Assembly (NCBI GenBank): GCA_902530325.1
Contig: CACAAB010000002.1
Span: forward strand, 24,528-88,527
Direction of reading: 5' to 3'
Length of the DNA stretch: 64,000 nucleotides
Source: an uncultured SAR116 cluster alpha proteobacterium
GTDB lineage: Bacteria; Pseudomonadota; Alphaproteobacteria; Puniceispirillales; Marisalimonadaceae
In this document: one piece after another, positions 26,777-36,712 of the stretch
Layout of the letters: each line of letters starts with the position of its first letter
Position numbering within the stretch: position 1 is the first letter of the stretch
Notes under the pieces: generated by a model
The model's input: only the letters and a program-made list of their open reading frames with translations
The model's database searches: none
Told to the model about the DNA's origin: nothing
Program-made: the position numbers and the translations under genes

Positions 26777-28300
26777 ATGAATAATGTTGAAAACTTAACA
26801 GTTAAACTTAATGAAAATGACAATGTTGCTACCGCATTAAGAGAAGTTAATGCTGGTGAAATTACTCAAGATCTTGAGAGTAAAGACATTATTCCAAAAG
26901 GTCATAAAATTGCCTTAAGAAAAATAGTAAAAGGTGAGAAAATAATTAAGTATGACCAATTAATAGGTATTGCTAGCAAAGATATTTTACCAGGTGAACA
27001 TGTACATGTTGAAAATACAAATTTTCAATCAACAGATCACGATTATGAGTTTTCAACATCTGTTAAATTACCCAACATTCTTGAACCTGAAAAAAGAGCT
27101 ACTTTCAAAGGATACAAAAGACAAAACGGAAAGGTTGGGACAAGAAATTATATTGGGATACTTACTTCTGTAAATTGTTCTGCAACAGCTGCAAAAAATA
27201 TTGCAGAAGCATTTAATGAAGAAAAATTATCTAACTTCCCAAATGTTGATGGAGTAGTTTCATTTACTCATGGCACAGGATGTGGAATGGCAGACTCAGG
27301 AGACGGTTTTGACGCTCTTCAGAGAGTCCTTTTAGGATATATTCAACATCCAAATTTAGCTGGTATATTACTAATTGGATTAGGATGTGAGGCAAATCAA
27401 ATCAAGTTTTTAATGGATGCTTTCAACTTAAACGAAAATCCATTTTTTAAAACTATGACCTTACAAGACATGGGAGGTCTTAGAAAAACAATAAAAGCTG
27501 GAATAAAATGTATTGATGATATGCTACCTGAAGTTAATTCCATTGAGCGAACTGATCAATCCGTAGAACATTTAAGTGTTGCTCTTCAATGCGGAGGATC
27601 CGATGCATGGTCTGGTATAACCTCAAACCCTTCACTTGGTCATGCTGCAGATTTAATTGTAAAAAATGGTGGCACCGCAATTTTGGCAGAAACACCAGAA
27701 ATTTATGGTGCAGAACACATGCTAACAAGAAGAGCCATTTCTCCTGAAGTAGGCAAAAAACTTATTGATAGAATTCTATGGTGGGAAGATTATGTAACAA
27801 GAAATAAGGGAAGTTTAAATAATAACCCTTCCCCAGGTAATAAAGCAGGTGGATTAACTACAATATTAGAAAAGTCTTTAGGTGCAGCTGCAAAAGGAGG
27901 AACCACACCTTTAAATGATGTTCTCCTATATGCACAGCAAGCAGAGAAAAAGGGTTTTTTATTTATGGATAGCCCTGGATATGATCCAGCATCAGTAACG
28001 GGTCAAATTGCTAGCGGTTGTAATGTCGTAACTTTTACTACCGGAAGAGGTTCATGTTTTGGGTGTAAACCTTCACCTTCAATTAAAATAGCTACGAACA
28101 CTGAGATGTATAATAATATGATTGAGGACATGGATGTAAATGCTGGAAAAGTAATTTCAGATAACAAAAGCATTGAAGATGTTGGACAAGAAATATTTGA
28201 TTTGATTGTTCGGGTGGCATCTGGTGAAAAATCAAAATCTGAAACCCAAGGCCTTGGTGACTTGGAGTTTGTTCCTTGGCAAATTGGAGCAACTATGTAA
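26777..28300 (+). CDS. UxaA-family sugar-acid dehydratase (altronate/galactarate/fuconate dehydratase type)
   Basis: 507 residues. An N-terminal SAF domain (about residues 10-85) is fused to the UxaA C-terminal domain, with GYKRQNGKVGTRNYI, the FTHGTGCGM motif, CGGSDAWSGITSNP and the FTTGRGSCFG block. It is iron-dependent and removes water from an aldonic or aldaric acid. ATG 26777 is chosen since GGGAGATA lies about 10 bases upstream. An SDR and a FAH hydrolase gene follow in one operon, and in Campylobacter UxaA-type proteins serve as L-fuconate dehydratase; an L-fuconate or pentonate substrate is therefore as likely as altronate. Confidence 0.82.
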   Translation: MNNVENLTVKLNENDNVATALREVNAGEITQDLESKDIIPKGHKIALRKIVKGEKIIKYDQLIGIASKDILPGEHVHVENTNFQSTDHDYEFSTSVKLPNILEPEKRATFKGYKRQNGKVGTRNYIGILTSVNCSATAAKNIAEAFNEEKLSNFPNVDGVVSFTHGTGCGMADSGDGFDALQRVLLGYIQHPNLAGILLIGLGCEANQIKFLMDAFNLNENPFFKTMTLQDMGGLRKTIKAGIKCIDDMLPEVNSIERTDQSVEHLSVALQCGGSDAWSGITSNPSLGHAADLIVKNGGTAILAETPEIYGAEHMLTRRAISPEVGKKLIDRILWWEDYVTRNKGSLNNNPSPGNKAGGLTTILEKSLGAAAKGGTTPLNDVLLYAQQAEKKGFLFMDSPGYDPASVTGQIASGCNVVTFTTGRGSCFGCKPSPSIKIATNTEMYNNMIEDMDVNAGKVISDNKSIEDVGQEIFDLIVRVASGEKSKSETQGLGDLEFVPWQIGATM

Positions 28301-28309
28301 GGAGTTATT

Positions 28310-29044
28310 ATGATTAATCTAAAAGATAAGACCGCACTTTTAACTGCTTCTGGCCAGGGAATTGGTAGAGCAACGGCTGAAGCTTTCGCAGAAGCAGGAG
28401 CATATGTAATTGCCACAGATATTAATCACAAAAGTCTATCTTTGTTAAAGGATGTAGTTTACGAAACTCATATTCTTGATGTAACAGATTATAATGAAAT
28501 AAAAAAATTAGTTAGCTCGATAAAAGCTCCAGATATTCTGTTTAACTGTGCAGGTATAGTTCATAATGGAACAATTATAGAATCTACAGATGATGATTGG
28601 GATTTAGCGTTCAACCTAAATAGTAAATCTATGTATCATATGATAAAGGAGATTCTTCCTGTTATGATTAATAAAGGTGGTGGATCAATAATTAATATTG
28701 CATCAGTATCATCTTCAACAAAAGGAATACCAAATAGATTTATATATTCAGCGTCTAAAGCTGCAGTATTGGGAATAACTAAATCGGTAGCAGCCGATTA
28801 TATCAACCATGGGATTAGATGTAATGCCATTTGTCCAGGAACAATTCAAAGTCCATCATTAGAGCAAAGACTTTTAGATATGGGAGATTATGAATTAGCC
28901 AAGAAACAATTTGTTGCAAGGCAACCAATGGGAAGATTTGGTGAGGCAGAAGAAGTCGCTAATCTTGCGGTTTATCTAGCTAGTGATGCATCAGCTTTTA
29001 CTACAGGTCAATTCCATATTATTGATGGTGGAATATGTATGTAA
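28310..29044 (+). CDS. SDR, probable 2-keto-3-deoxy-sugar-acid 4-dehydrogenase
   Basis: 244 residues with NAD-binding ASGQGIG, NCAGIVHNG and catalytic YSASKAAV. The overall pattern, including CNAICPGTIQSPSLEQR and the ending GQFHIIDGGICM, is that of the BDH2/DHRS6-like SDRs that oxidise 2-keto-3-deoxy-L-fuconate at C4. The gene starts 9 bp after the UxaA-family gene with GGAG upstream, and the FAH hydrolase follows. In this context it should make a 2,4-diketo acid (inference from known L-fucose and non-phosphorylative pentose routes). Confidence 0.83.
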   Translation: MINLKDKTALLTASGQGIGRATAEAFAEAGAYVIATDINHKSLSLLKDVVYETHILDVTDYNEIKKLVSSIKAPDILFNCAGIVHNGTIIESTDDDWDLAFNLNSKSMYHMIKEILPVMINKGGGSIINIASVSSSTKGIPNRFIYSASKAAVLGITKSVAADYINHGIRCNAICPGTIQSPSLEQRLLDMGDYELAKKQFVARQPMGRFGEAEEVANLAVYLASDASAFTTGQFHIIDGGICM

Positions 29045-29092
29045 TAAATCAATAATAAAATTTAATTATTTTAATTAAAGAAAGGAAGTAAA

Positions 29093-29935
29093 ATGAAATT
29101 ATTACGCTACGGAGAAATTGGGAAAGAAAAGCCTGGTATTCTTGGCCAGGATGGTAAAATAAGAGATTTATCTAATCATATTACGGATATCAATGGAGAC
29201 AATATTAGTGAAGAGGGCTTGAATAAAATTTCTATGATTGATGTTTCATCTTTACCAATTATTCCTGAAAATACAAGATTGGGAGCATGTGTTGGTAATA
29301 TTGGAAAATTTCTTTGTATTGGATTAAATTATTCAGATCACGCTGCAGAAACTGGAATGCCTGTACCAAGTGAACCAATATTATTTTCAAAGGCAACATC
29401 TGCTGTAGTAGGTCCAAATGACAATGTTGAAATACCAAGAAATTCTAAGGAAACTGACTGGGAAGTTGAACTTGGCATCATAATTGGAAAAAAAGCTAAA
29501 TATATTAATGAAGAAAATGCAGAAGAATATATCGCTGGATATTGCGTAGTTAATGATGTTTCAGAAAGAGAATTTCAACTAAAAAAAGAAGGACAGTGGA
29601 CTAAAGGCAAATCTTGTGACACTTTTGGGCCAACTGGACCATATTTAGTTACTAAAGATGAAGTGTCTGACGTTCAGAACCTAAAAATGTATCTAGATGT
29701 TAATGGTAAAAGAATGCAAGATGGTTCTACAAAAACCATGATATTCTCTGCAAAATACATTGTATATTATTTATCACAATTTATGAGTTTAAATCCTGGC
29801 GATATTATTGCTACGGGTACTCCACCTGGAGTTGGTGGTGGAATGAAACCACCTGTTTTTTTAAAAGCGGGCGATAAAATGAAGTTGGGTATAGAAGGTT
29901 TGGGTGAACAAAATCAAACATGTTTCCAAGGTTAA
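29093..29935 (+). CDS. FAH-family hydrolase, probable 2,4-diketo-3-deoxy-sugar-acid hydrolase
   Basis: 280 residues of the fumarylacetoacetate hydrolase superfamily. The catalytic His region is IGLNYSDHAAE, metal ligands are Glu124 and Glu126 (WEVELGIIIG) and Asp155 (VVNDVSERE), and IATGTPPGVG closes the site. The whole is like L-2,4-diketo-3-deoxyfuconate/rhamnonate hydrolases, which split the diketo acid into pyruvate and lactate (or glycolate for a pentose acid). AAAGGAAG precedes the ATG. Operon with the UxaA and SDR genes. Confidence 0.85.
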   Translation: MKLLRYGEIGKEKPGILGQDGKIRDLSNHITDINGDNISEEGLNKISMIDVSSLPIIPENTRLGACVGNIGKFLCIGLNYSDHAAETGMPVPSEPILFSKATSAVVGPNDNVEIPRNSKETDWEVELGIIIGKKAKYINEENAEEYIAGYCVVNDVSEREFQLKKEGQWTKGKSCDTFGPTGPYLVTKDEVSDVQNLKMYLDVNGKRMQDGSTKTMIFSAKYIVYYLSQFMSLNPGDIIATGTPPGVGGGMKPPVFLKAGDKMKLGIEGLGEQNQTCFQG

Positions 29936-29972
29936 TTGGATTTTAACTTAGAACTTTTCGTATAAAACTTAA

Positions 29973-30533
29973 TTAATTTTGAACCTTTACTATGCAGGGT
30001 GTTTCAGTTTTTTGATTTATATCAAAAATTGATCTTCCTGTATGATTGAGATGTTTTCCATATGTATGTATAGAAAGAGCTATCTCACGACCATTATTCC
30101 AAACACTATGTATGTCTTCAGGCAAACAACAAGTAGCATCTCCAGCGTATATAGTCTCTTCATTTGTTTTTACTAAATCCGCAAAACCTTCTGTAGTTCC
30201 ATCATCTATTCTTTTGTAACTAGTTTCATGTTCTTGTCCTTGAATACCAGCAACAACCGCCCATGTTTTGTGATTATGTGGCGCAAGTCCCTCTCCAGGA
30301 GCCCACGCAATTGCAAAAACAGCTAAACTATGATCTTTTTCTTCGTGCAGTAAATGCAATCCAAATCCCTGTTCTTTATCTACATTAAAATATTCTGGCT
30401 TAACCCAACTTTTGTTTGCTGCTATTTTTTTTGATAATGGTTTTATTCTATCGATTATCTTTCCCTCGTCAGTCTCTTCTTTTACAACTGAACGAATATC
30501 AGTTACATAATCCTCAATTGAATATTCAGTCAT
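29973..30533 (-). CDS. Cysteine-dioxygenase-like cupin
   Basis: 186 residues with a cupin fold. Metal ligands are visible as the two His in APHNHKTW and one in SIHTYGKHL, in the pattern of thiol dioxygenases (cysteine or 3-mercaptopropionate dioxygenase). The DIHSVWNN segment is also typical. Such enzymes oxidise a thiol to a sulfinate with O2 and ferrous iron. ATG 30533 is used, with GGGGGAAG immediately upstream; the longer TTG form would place that site inside the gene. It stands alone, convergent with the FAH gene. Substrate uncertain. Confidence 0.78.
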   Translation of the reverse strand: MTEYSIEDYVTDIRSVVKEETDEGKIIDRIKPLSKKIAANKSWVKPEYFNVDKEQGFGLHLLHEEKDHSLAVFAIAWAPGEGLAPHNHKTWAVVAGIQGQEHETSYKRIDDGTTEGFADLVKTNEETIYAGDATCCLPEDIHSVWNNGREIALSIHTYGKHLNHTGRSIFDINQKTETPCIVKVQN

Positions 30534-30647
30534 TGCTTCCCCCAAGTTTTTAAAAACACATAAAACTAATTTCTAAATATAATGATAGACAAATCGAAAT
30601 ATTTTACAAAAAAATTTATTTATTATTTATTTAGAACAAACAGGAAA

Positions 30648-31268
30648 TTATTTTGACAAACTACTTGCTAATAAAGCTCTTTTTGTAATTTCTTTGTAAT
30701 CTCTGCTTTCAGGTGGAATTATCCAACTACCGCCTACACATATTACATTCTTTTGACTAAGCCATTCATGAGCGTTATTTTGGTTAATGCCACCTGTTGG
30801 GCAAAACAAAATTTCAGGAAATGGCCCACTTAAAGATTTAAGATATTCAAGACCACCTGCGGCTTGTGCTGGAAAAAATTTAAAAAATTTATAATCTAAA
30901 TTCATTAAATTCATAATATCACTGGAGTTTGAAACTCCCGGCAGGAATGGAAATTCTTTTTCTAGTGCATGTGTTGCAAGGGAAATTGTAGAGCCAGGAC
31001 TAACAGCAAATTTTGCTCCAGCATCTTTTACGGAATTTAAATCCTCATTGTTTAAAACTGTACCTGCTCCAATTTTCAAAGAAGGAAATTTTTTAGACGC
31101 AATCTCTATTGCTTTTAGAGCACAATCCGTTCTTAAAGTGATTTCAACTACCTTAAGATTTCCGTTGATTAGAGCCTCAAATAAATATTCAACATTATCA
31201 ATATTATTGATTGTCAGTACAGGCATAACTGGAGACATTGAAAGAGTAGATTTAATATAATTATGCAT
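30648..31268 (-). CDS. eda: 2-keto-3-deoxy-6-phosphogluconate aldolase
   Basis: 206 residues of the KDPG/KHG aldolase family. Glu42 and Arg46 lie in VVEITLRT, GAGTVLN follows, and Lys130 in YKFFKFFPAQAAGG is the Schiff-base residue; GGINQNN and CVGGSWI bind phosphate. The usual FFPAE has Gln in place of Glu. It cleaves KDPG to pyruvate and glyceraldehyde 3-phosphate, the last step of the Entner-Doudoroff path begun by zwf-pgl-edd at 52.7-56.6 kb. No good ribosome site is visible before the ATG. It is divergent from denD. Confidence 0.88.
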   Translation of the reverse strand: MHNYIKSTLSMSPVMPVLTINNIDNVEYLFEALINGNLKVVEITLRTDCALKAIEIASKKFPSLKIGAGTVLNNEDLNSVKDAGAKFAVSPGSTISLATHALEKEFPFLPGVSNSSDIMNLMNLDYKFFKFFPAQAAGGLEYLKSLSGPFPEILFCPTGGINQNNAHEWLSQKNVICVGGSWIIPPESRDYKEITKRALLASSLSK

Positions 31269-31362
31269 CAATTTATCAAAAATTTATTTTTTATTTTTAC
31301 TTTCTATTTTAATATGTTGTTATTCAAAATTCTTCAATCAATAAATTAATTAAGAGGGTTTT

Positions 31363-32334
31363 ATGAAAATATTAATAATGGGTGGAGCTGGGATGATTGG
31401 GCAAAAACTGCTTAATCTCTTATTAAAAAAAGAAAAATTAAATAATCAAAAAATCAGTGAAATCACATTGTTTGATATCATAGAAGCCCCCTATCCTAAT
31501 AATACTAATATTCCAATACAATCAAAGTCAGGTGATATTTCAGATATAGATGTCAGTAAAAATCTTATTTTATCTAAGCCAGATATTATTTTTCATTTGG
31601 CAGCTATAGTTTCAGGACAAGCTGAACAGGAATTTGATTTAGGTTGGGATATAAATGCAAAAGGAAGCTGGGGTTTATTTGAAGCAATAAGACATCAAGG
31701 AGAAAATTATTGCCCAAGATTAGTTTTTACAAGCTCAATAGCGGTTTTTGGCGCCCCATTCCCAGATAAGATACCCGATGATTTTTTTACAACTCCTCTT
31801 ACATCTTATGGAGCCCAAAAAGCTATATCTGAGTTATTGTTAGCAGATTACTCAAGAAAGAAAATGATTGATGGTGTATCAATAAGATTACCAACTATTT
31901 GTATAAGACCTGGCAAACCTAATCTTGCAGCTTCAGGTTTCTTTTCTGGAATTATACGTGAGCCTTTAAATGGTCAAGAAGCAATTCTCCCCGTTAATCC
32001 TGATGTAAGACATTGGCATGCAACACCAAGAGCTGCTGCAGGTTTTCTAGTTCATGCTGCAGAAATTGATACATCAAAATTAAATGATAGAATAACATTA
32101 AACATGCCTGGTTTATCTGTAACCGTTCAAGAACAAATAGACGCATTAGAGAGAGTTGCTGGCAGTGATGTTGTAAAACTTATTAAACATCAACCTGACC
32201 CAACAATACAAAAAATAGTAAGTGGATGGGCAAGAAATTTTGATACAAAAAGATCCATTGAACTGGGTTTTAAAGCAGAAACTAATTTTGATGAAATTAT
32301 CAAAACTTATATTGAAGACGATTTAAAAAAATAA
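31363..32334 (+). CDS. denD: D-erythronate dehydrogenase
   Basis: 323 residues, extended SDR/epimerase fold: IMGGAGMIGQKLL for NAD, FTSSIAVFG, Tyr and Lys in YGAQKAISELLL, then the DenD-like SIRLPTICIRPGKPNLAASGF and the HWHATPRAAAGF block. DenD oxidises D-erythronate to 2-oxo-tetronate, which OtnI, OtnK and OtnC take to dihydroxyacetone phosphate. GAGGG lies 8 bases before the ATG. Only 27 bp separate it from the 5-oxoprolinase gene. Confidence 0.82.
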   Translation: MKILIMGGAGMIGQKLLNLLLKKEKLNNQKISEITLFDIIEAPYPNNTNIPIQSKSGDISDIDVSKNLILSKPDIIFHLAAIVSGQAEQEFDLGWDINAKGSWGLFEAIRHQGENYCPRLVFTSSIAVFGAPFPDKIPDDFFTTPLTSYGAQKAISELLLADYSRKKMIDGVSIRLPTICIRPGKPNLAASGFFSGIIREPLNGQEAILPVNPDVRHWHATPRAAAGFLVHAAEIDTSKLNDRITLNMPGLSVTVQEQIDALERVAGSDVVKLIKHQPDPTIQKIVSGWARNFDTKRSIELGFKAETNFDEIIKTYIEDDLKK

Positions 32335-32361
32335 TCTTATTTATATACATAATACTGGCAA

Positions 32362-35300
32362 ATGAATATGTGGCAATTTTGGATAGATAGAGGTGGTACA
32401 TTCACCGATATAGTAGCAAAAAAACCTAATGGCAAAATAATAATTGATAAGCTTTTATCTGAAAACTCTGATGCTTACAAAGATGCTGCAGTTGAAGGTA
32501 TAAGAAGAATTCTTGAGCTCAAAAAAGATGAAAAAATTCCTACAGATATTATTTCTTCAGTAAAAATGGGTACAACCGTTGCAACTAATGCACTACTTGA
32601 AAGAAAAGGTGATAGAACTCTTCTACTAATTACAAAAGGCTTTGGAGACTTATTAAGAATTGGTTATCAAAATAGACCTCTTTTGTTTGATCTAAATATC
32701 AAATTACCAGAGTTGTTATACGAAAGAGTAGTAGAAGTATCAGAAAGATTAAACGAGAAAGGTGAAGTAGTAACTAAATTAAATGAGGAAGAAGTACGTA
32801 ATTCACTAATCAAAGCAAAATCAGATGGTATAAATAGTGTAGCTATTGCTTTTATGCATTCGTATATAAATCCCGATCATGAAAATAAAATTGAACAAAT
32901 TGCAAAAGAAGAAAATTTTAATCAAATTTCAGTAAGTCATAAAGTATCTCCACTAATTAAATTAGTTGGTAGAGGTGATACCACCGTAGTTGATGCTTAT
33001 TTATCTCCAATTCTTAGACGGTACGTAAATCAAGTTTCAGAAGAACTTAAAGATACTAAATCTACTCAATTAATGTTTATGCAATCCAATGGAGGCCTAA
33101 CAGACGCCAATCTTTTCCAGGGTAAAGATGCTTTATTATCTGGGCCAGCTGGAGGAGTTGTGAGTATGACACAAACCGGAAAGCAAGCGGGATTTAATAA
33201 ATTAATTGGATTTGATATGGGGGGAACCTCTACAGATGTATGCCATTTTGCTGGTGAATTTGAAAGATCTTTTGAAACAGAATTAGCAGGTGTAAGAATT
33301 AGAGCTCCCATGATGCAGATTAATACTGTGGCAGCAGGTGGTGGTTCAATTCTTTCTTATAAAGATGGTAGATTTCAAGTTGGCCCGGAGAGCGCTGGAG
33401 CAATTCCTGGCCCAGCATCATATGGTAGAGGTGGACCTTTAACTGTAACTGATTGCAATGTCTTATTAGGTAAATTAAATCCAGGTTTTTTCCCAAAAGT
33501 TTTTGGGAAAACTGGGGATCAACCTCTAAATTTAGAAATTGTAAAGAAAAAGTTTTTGGATTTGTCAGATATAATTTCTAAAGAAAAAAATGAGCCTATG
33601 ATGGATATCTTTAAAATGGCTGAAGGTTTTTTAAAAATAGCTGTCGAAAACATGGCTAATGCAATAAAAAAAATATCAATTCAAAAAGGTTATGATGTAA
33701 CAAATTATATGTTGAATTGTTTTGGAGGTGCAGGCGGGCAACATGCATGTAATGTTGCTGATTCTCTTGGTATTTCAAATGTTATGATACATCCATATGC
33801 TGGAGTTTTATCAGCCTATGGAATGGGCCTTGCTGAAATTAGAAGTATTAGGGAAGGTCATTTTGAAAAAAATATAACAAATATTTTAGACGCTGAAAAC
33901 TTAATTGAAATCTTATCTTCACAAGCAAAAAAAGATCTAAATGATCAAGATATTTCTGATGCTTCAATTATTCTCTTAAAAAATGCTTTTTTGCATTATA
34001 AAGGTTCACATCAAAATTTAGAAATCAAATTTGATACACCTGAAAATATGAGAAAATCTTTTGAACAAGAACATAAAAAACGCTTTGGTTTTTTTGTTCA
34101 AAATAGAGAAATATTTATTGAAATGCTAACTGTTGAGGCAGTAGGTAAAAAAACAGAAAACTATGATTTTTTAAATCCTAACACATCAACTACAAAGGCA
34201 AATCCTATTGCATTCAAAAAAATGTATGTAAATGGCTCAGAAATTAATACACCAATCTATAAAAGGGATGAATTAATAATTGGACAGAATATTTCAGGTC
34301 CAGCTATCATTGTAGAAGCAACAGGTACTAACATAATTGATGATGGTTGGTCTGGAACATTAGACAAGCATTATAACTTGATTTTATCTAGAGTAGAAGA
34401 AAAGAAACTTCAAAAAGGAATAGGAACATCTGTAAATGTTGTAATGCTTGAAGTATTTAACAATCTTTTTATGAATATTGCTGAACAAATGGGCGCAACG
34501 TTAGCAAACACTGCTTATTCAGTGAATATAAAAGAAAGATTAGATTTTTCATGTGCTCTTTTTAATAATGAAGGGTCTTTAGTTGCCAATGCCCCTCATG
34601 TTCCAGTTCATTTAGGATCTATGTCAGAGGCAATAAAAACAGTAGTTAGGTTAAACAAAGATAATATTTATCCAGATGATGTTTTTGTACTCAACGCCCC
34701 ATTTAATGGTGGAACACATCTTCCAGATGTAACGGTAATAACTCCAGTTTTTGATAAAAATGGAAAAGAAATTATATTTTTTGTTGCCTCTCGTGGCCAT
34801 CATGCCGACATAGGAGGTAAAACACCAGGTTCTGGTCCACCAGACTCAAAGCATATTGAAGAAGAAGGTGTCTTGATTGATAATTTTAAGTTGTTTGATA
34901 AAGGTATATTTCGTGAAAAAGAAATGAGAAAAATCTTATCGTCAGGTAAGTATCCATGTCGAAATATTGAACATAATATGGCAGATCTTGCAGCACAAGT
35001 TGCAGCAAATAAAACAGGCATTAATGAAATTAATTCAATGATTGACCAATTTGGTATTGAAACTGTGCATGCCTACATGAACCATGTACAAGATAATGCA
35101 GAAGAAAGTATACGAAATGCCATAGTTAATTTAAAACAAGGTGAATATGAGTATGAACTTGATAATGGTGAGTTTATTAGAGTTAATGTAAAAATTGATA
35201 AGAAAAATCGTGAGGCTATTATTGATTTTACAGGCACAGCTCCTAAAAATCCTTTCAATTATAATGCCCCAATGGCAGTATGTTATGCTGTAATATTATA

Positions 35301-35961
35301 TGTATTTAGAACATTAGTCGGAAATAATATTCCACTTAATGAAGGATGTTTTAAACCAATAAAAATCATTATACCAAATAATTCAATGATAAATGCAAAG
35401 TACCCTTCTGCAGTCATAGCCGGCAATACAGAAGTAAGTCAATTGACATGCAACGCATTATTTGGAGCACTAGGTGTGATTGCTGGTAGTCAAGCAACCA
35501 TGAATAATTTTATCTGGGGAAATGACTCAATACAAAATTATGAAACCATTTGTGGAGGAACTGGTGCTGGTCCTAACTTTCATGGAACGTCAGCTATTCA
35601 AACTCATATGACTAATACTAGAAGCACTGATCCCGAGGTATTAGAAACTCGTTTTCCAGTAAGACTTGAAGAATTTTCAATTAGAGAAAATTCTGGTGGA
35701 AAAGGTAAGTTTAATGGAGGAGATGGAGTTACAAGAAAACTTAGATTTTTAGAGCCAATGACAGTAACAACATTATGTTCACATAGGAGAGTGAAACCAT
35801 TTGGTTTGAATGGAGGTAGTCCAGGAGATTGCGGTAAAGAATGGCTTGAAAGAACTGACGGTAGTATTTTAAACTTGAATGGTAACGATAGTTGTGAAGT
35901 TGAACCGAATGACTTATTTGTAATGCAAACACCTGGTGGTGGTGGTTTTGGTGAAAAATAA
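32362..35961 (+). CDS. 5-oxoprolinase / hydantoinase A-B fusion
   Basis: 1199 residues, near the bacterial fused form. The N-terminal HyuA half has [21 protein letters not shown] and the ATPase block [32 protein letters not shown] is near residue 455. The HyuB half begins near residue 690 with [20 protein letters not shown] and contains [14 protein letters not shown] and [15 protein letters not shown]. Known members hydrolyse 5-oxoproline or hydantoins with ATP. Eukaryotic-type 5-oxoprolinases have the same order. The gene follows denD by 27 bp; whether its substrate is a cyclic amide of another kind is unknown. Confidence 0.9.
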   Translation: MNMWQFWIDRGGTFTDIVAKKPNGKIIIDKLLSENSDAYKDAAVEGIRRILELKKDEKIPTDIISSVKMGTTVATNALLERKGDRTLLLITKGFGDLLRIGYQNRPLLFDLNIKLPELLYERVVEVSERLNEKGEVVTKLNEEEVRNSLIKAKSDGINSVAIAFMHSYINPDHENKIEQIAKEENFNQISVSHKVSPLIKLVGRGDTTVVDAYLSPILRRYVNQVSEELKDTKSTQLMFMQSNGGLTDANLFQGKDALLSGPAGGVVSMTQTGKQAGFNKLIGFDMGGTSTDVCHFAGEFERSFETELAGVRIRAPMMQINTVAAGGGSILSYKDGRFQVGPESAGAIPGPASYGRGGPLTVTDCNVLLGKLNPGFFPKVFGKTGDQPLNLEIVKKKFLDLSDIISKEKNEPMMDIFKMAEGFLKIAVENMANAIKKISIQKGYDVTNYMLNCFGGAGGQHACNVADSLGISNVMIHPYAGVLSAYGMGLAEIRSIREGHFEKNITNILDAENLIEILSSQAKKDLNDQDISDASIILLKNAFLHYKGSHQNLEIKFDTPENMRKSFEQEHKKRFGFFVQNREIFIEMLTVEAVGKKTENYDFLNPNTSTTKANPIAFKKMYVNGSEINTPIYKRDELIIGQNISGPAIIVEATGTNIIDDGWSGTLDKHYNLILSRVEEKKLQKGIGTSVNVVMLEVFNNLFMNIAEQMGATLANTAYSVNIKERLDFSCALFNNEGSLVANAPHVPVHLGSMSEAIKTVVRLNKDNIYPDDVFVLNAPFNGGTHLPDVTVITPVFDKNGKEIIFFVASRGHHADIGGKTPGSGPPDSKHIEEEGVLIDNFKLFDKGIFREKEMRKILSSGKYPCRNIEHNMADLAAQVAANKTGINEINSMIDQFGIETVHAYMNHVQDNAEESIRNAIVNLKQGEYEYELDNGEFIRVNVKIDKKNREAIIDFTGTAPKNPFNYNAPMAVCYAVILYVFRTLVGNNIPLNEGCFKPIKIIIPNNSMINAKYPSAVIAGNTEVSQLTCNALFGALGVIAGSQATMNNFIWGNDSIQNYETICGGTGAGPNFHGTSAIQTHMTNTRSTDPEVLETRFPVRLEEFSIRENSGGKGKFNGGDGVTRKLRFLEPMTVTTLCSHRRVKPFGLNGGSPGDCGKEWLERTDGSILNLNGNDSCEVEPNDLFVMQTPGGGGFGEK

Positions 35962-35972
35962 TTTATATATAC

Positions 35973-36626
35973 TTAAAAACTTTTATTCGCGTGAATAATA
36001 CCATTTTGAATATGCTCTTCTAAAACTATTTGTGCTTTTTTAAAATTTCTTTCAAGACTAAAATCCAGTAGTTTTTTATGTTCCTCAATTGAACCACTCC
36101 CCCTAAAAGTTAATACCAATAATTGATATCTTAAATATTTATCAAAAATTAATTTGTGAAGTTCAATTAAGTTCTTTGAATTACAATTTCTTACTAATGT
36201 TTGATGAAATTCACTATCATATCTTTTCCAATTGCTTCTTTCTTCAGTTTTGTTTTTTAATAATTTATTTTCATAAAGATTTAATTTGTGGTGTGCTGCA
36301 AGTAAAGATCCTTCCCAATCGGGATTTGAGTTTTCTAAGGAATATTTTAATGCGTGACTTTCAATTAAAATTCTTAAATTTGCTATTTCTTTTAAATCAG
36401 ATTCAGAAACTGGTGAAACATAAAATCCTTTTTGTTCTTCATAAACAACAAAGCCATCACCAGACAATCTACTTAAAATTTCTCTTAGGGTTGAAATACT
36501 GGTTTTGTAATTAATTTTTAATTCATTAAGTTTTAATTTTTTTAAAGGTTTTAAATTACCAAAAATGATATCTTTTTTTATCATTTCATAAGTATTTTCA
36601 CCAACAGTTTTATAACTATCAATCAT
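35973..36626 (-). CDS. GntR family transcriptional regulator (FadR/FCD subfamily)
   Basis: 217 residues. A winged helix-turn-helix covers residues 10-75 (KLNELKINYKTSISTLREILSRLSGDGFVV), and an FCD ligand-binding helical domain follows (ISESDLKEIANLRILIESHAL). FCD regulators usually bind small carboxylates and repress a divergent gene. Here the divergent gene is quiC, 86 bp away, with a palindromic repeat over its promoter. I infer repression of quiC relieved by a shikimate- or quinate-derived acid. Confidence 0.88.
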   Translation of the reverse strand: MIDSYKTVGENTYEMIKKDIIFGNLKPLKKLKLNELKINYKTSISTLREILSRLSGDGFVVYEEQKGFYVSPVSESDLKEIANLRILIESHALKYSLENSNPDWEGSLLAAHHKLNLYENKLLKNKTEERSNWKRYDSEFHQTLVRNCNSKNLIELHKLIFDKYLRYQLLVLTFRGSGSIEEHKKLLDFSLERNFKKAQIVLEEHIQNGIIHANKSF

Positions 36627-36653
36627 AAAATAAAACTCAATATAAACTTATTA

Positions 36654-36682
36654 TTGTCAATTTTAAAAATATCATATATTAT
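36654..36682 (+). promoter_or_regulatory. Probable sigma70-type promoter of quiC
   Basis: TTGTCA (36654-36659) and TATTAT (36677-36682) are separated by 17 bp, close to the consensus -35 and -10 spacing, and lie 31 bp before the quiC start. The -10 overlaps the first operator copy and touches the second, so a bound repressor would block polymerase. Confidence 0.5.
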
Positions 36683-36700
36683 TAAATATATCATATATTT
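36670..36700. promoter_or_regulatory. Candidate GntR operator: repeated TATCATATATT with 17-bp palindrome
   Basis: TATCATATATT occurs at 36670-36680 and again at 36689-36699, 19 bp apart, near two helical turns. The second copy lies in a perfect odd palindrome (AAATATAT-C-ATATATTT, 36684-36700). The repeats flank and overlap the quiC -10 element in the gap between quiC and a GntR gene, which is where an autoregulated operator is expected. The AT-rich background raises the chance level, so confidence is moderate. Confidence 0.5.
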
Positions 36701-36712
36701 TGGAAATTTCAA

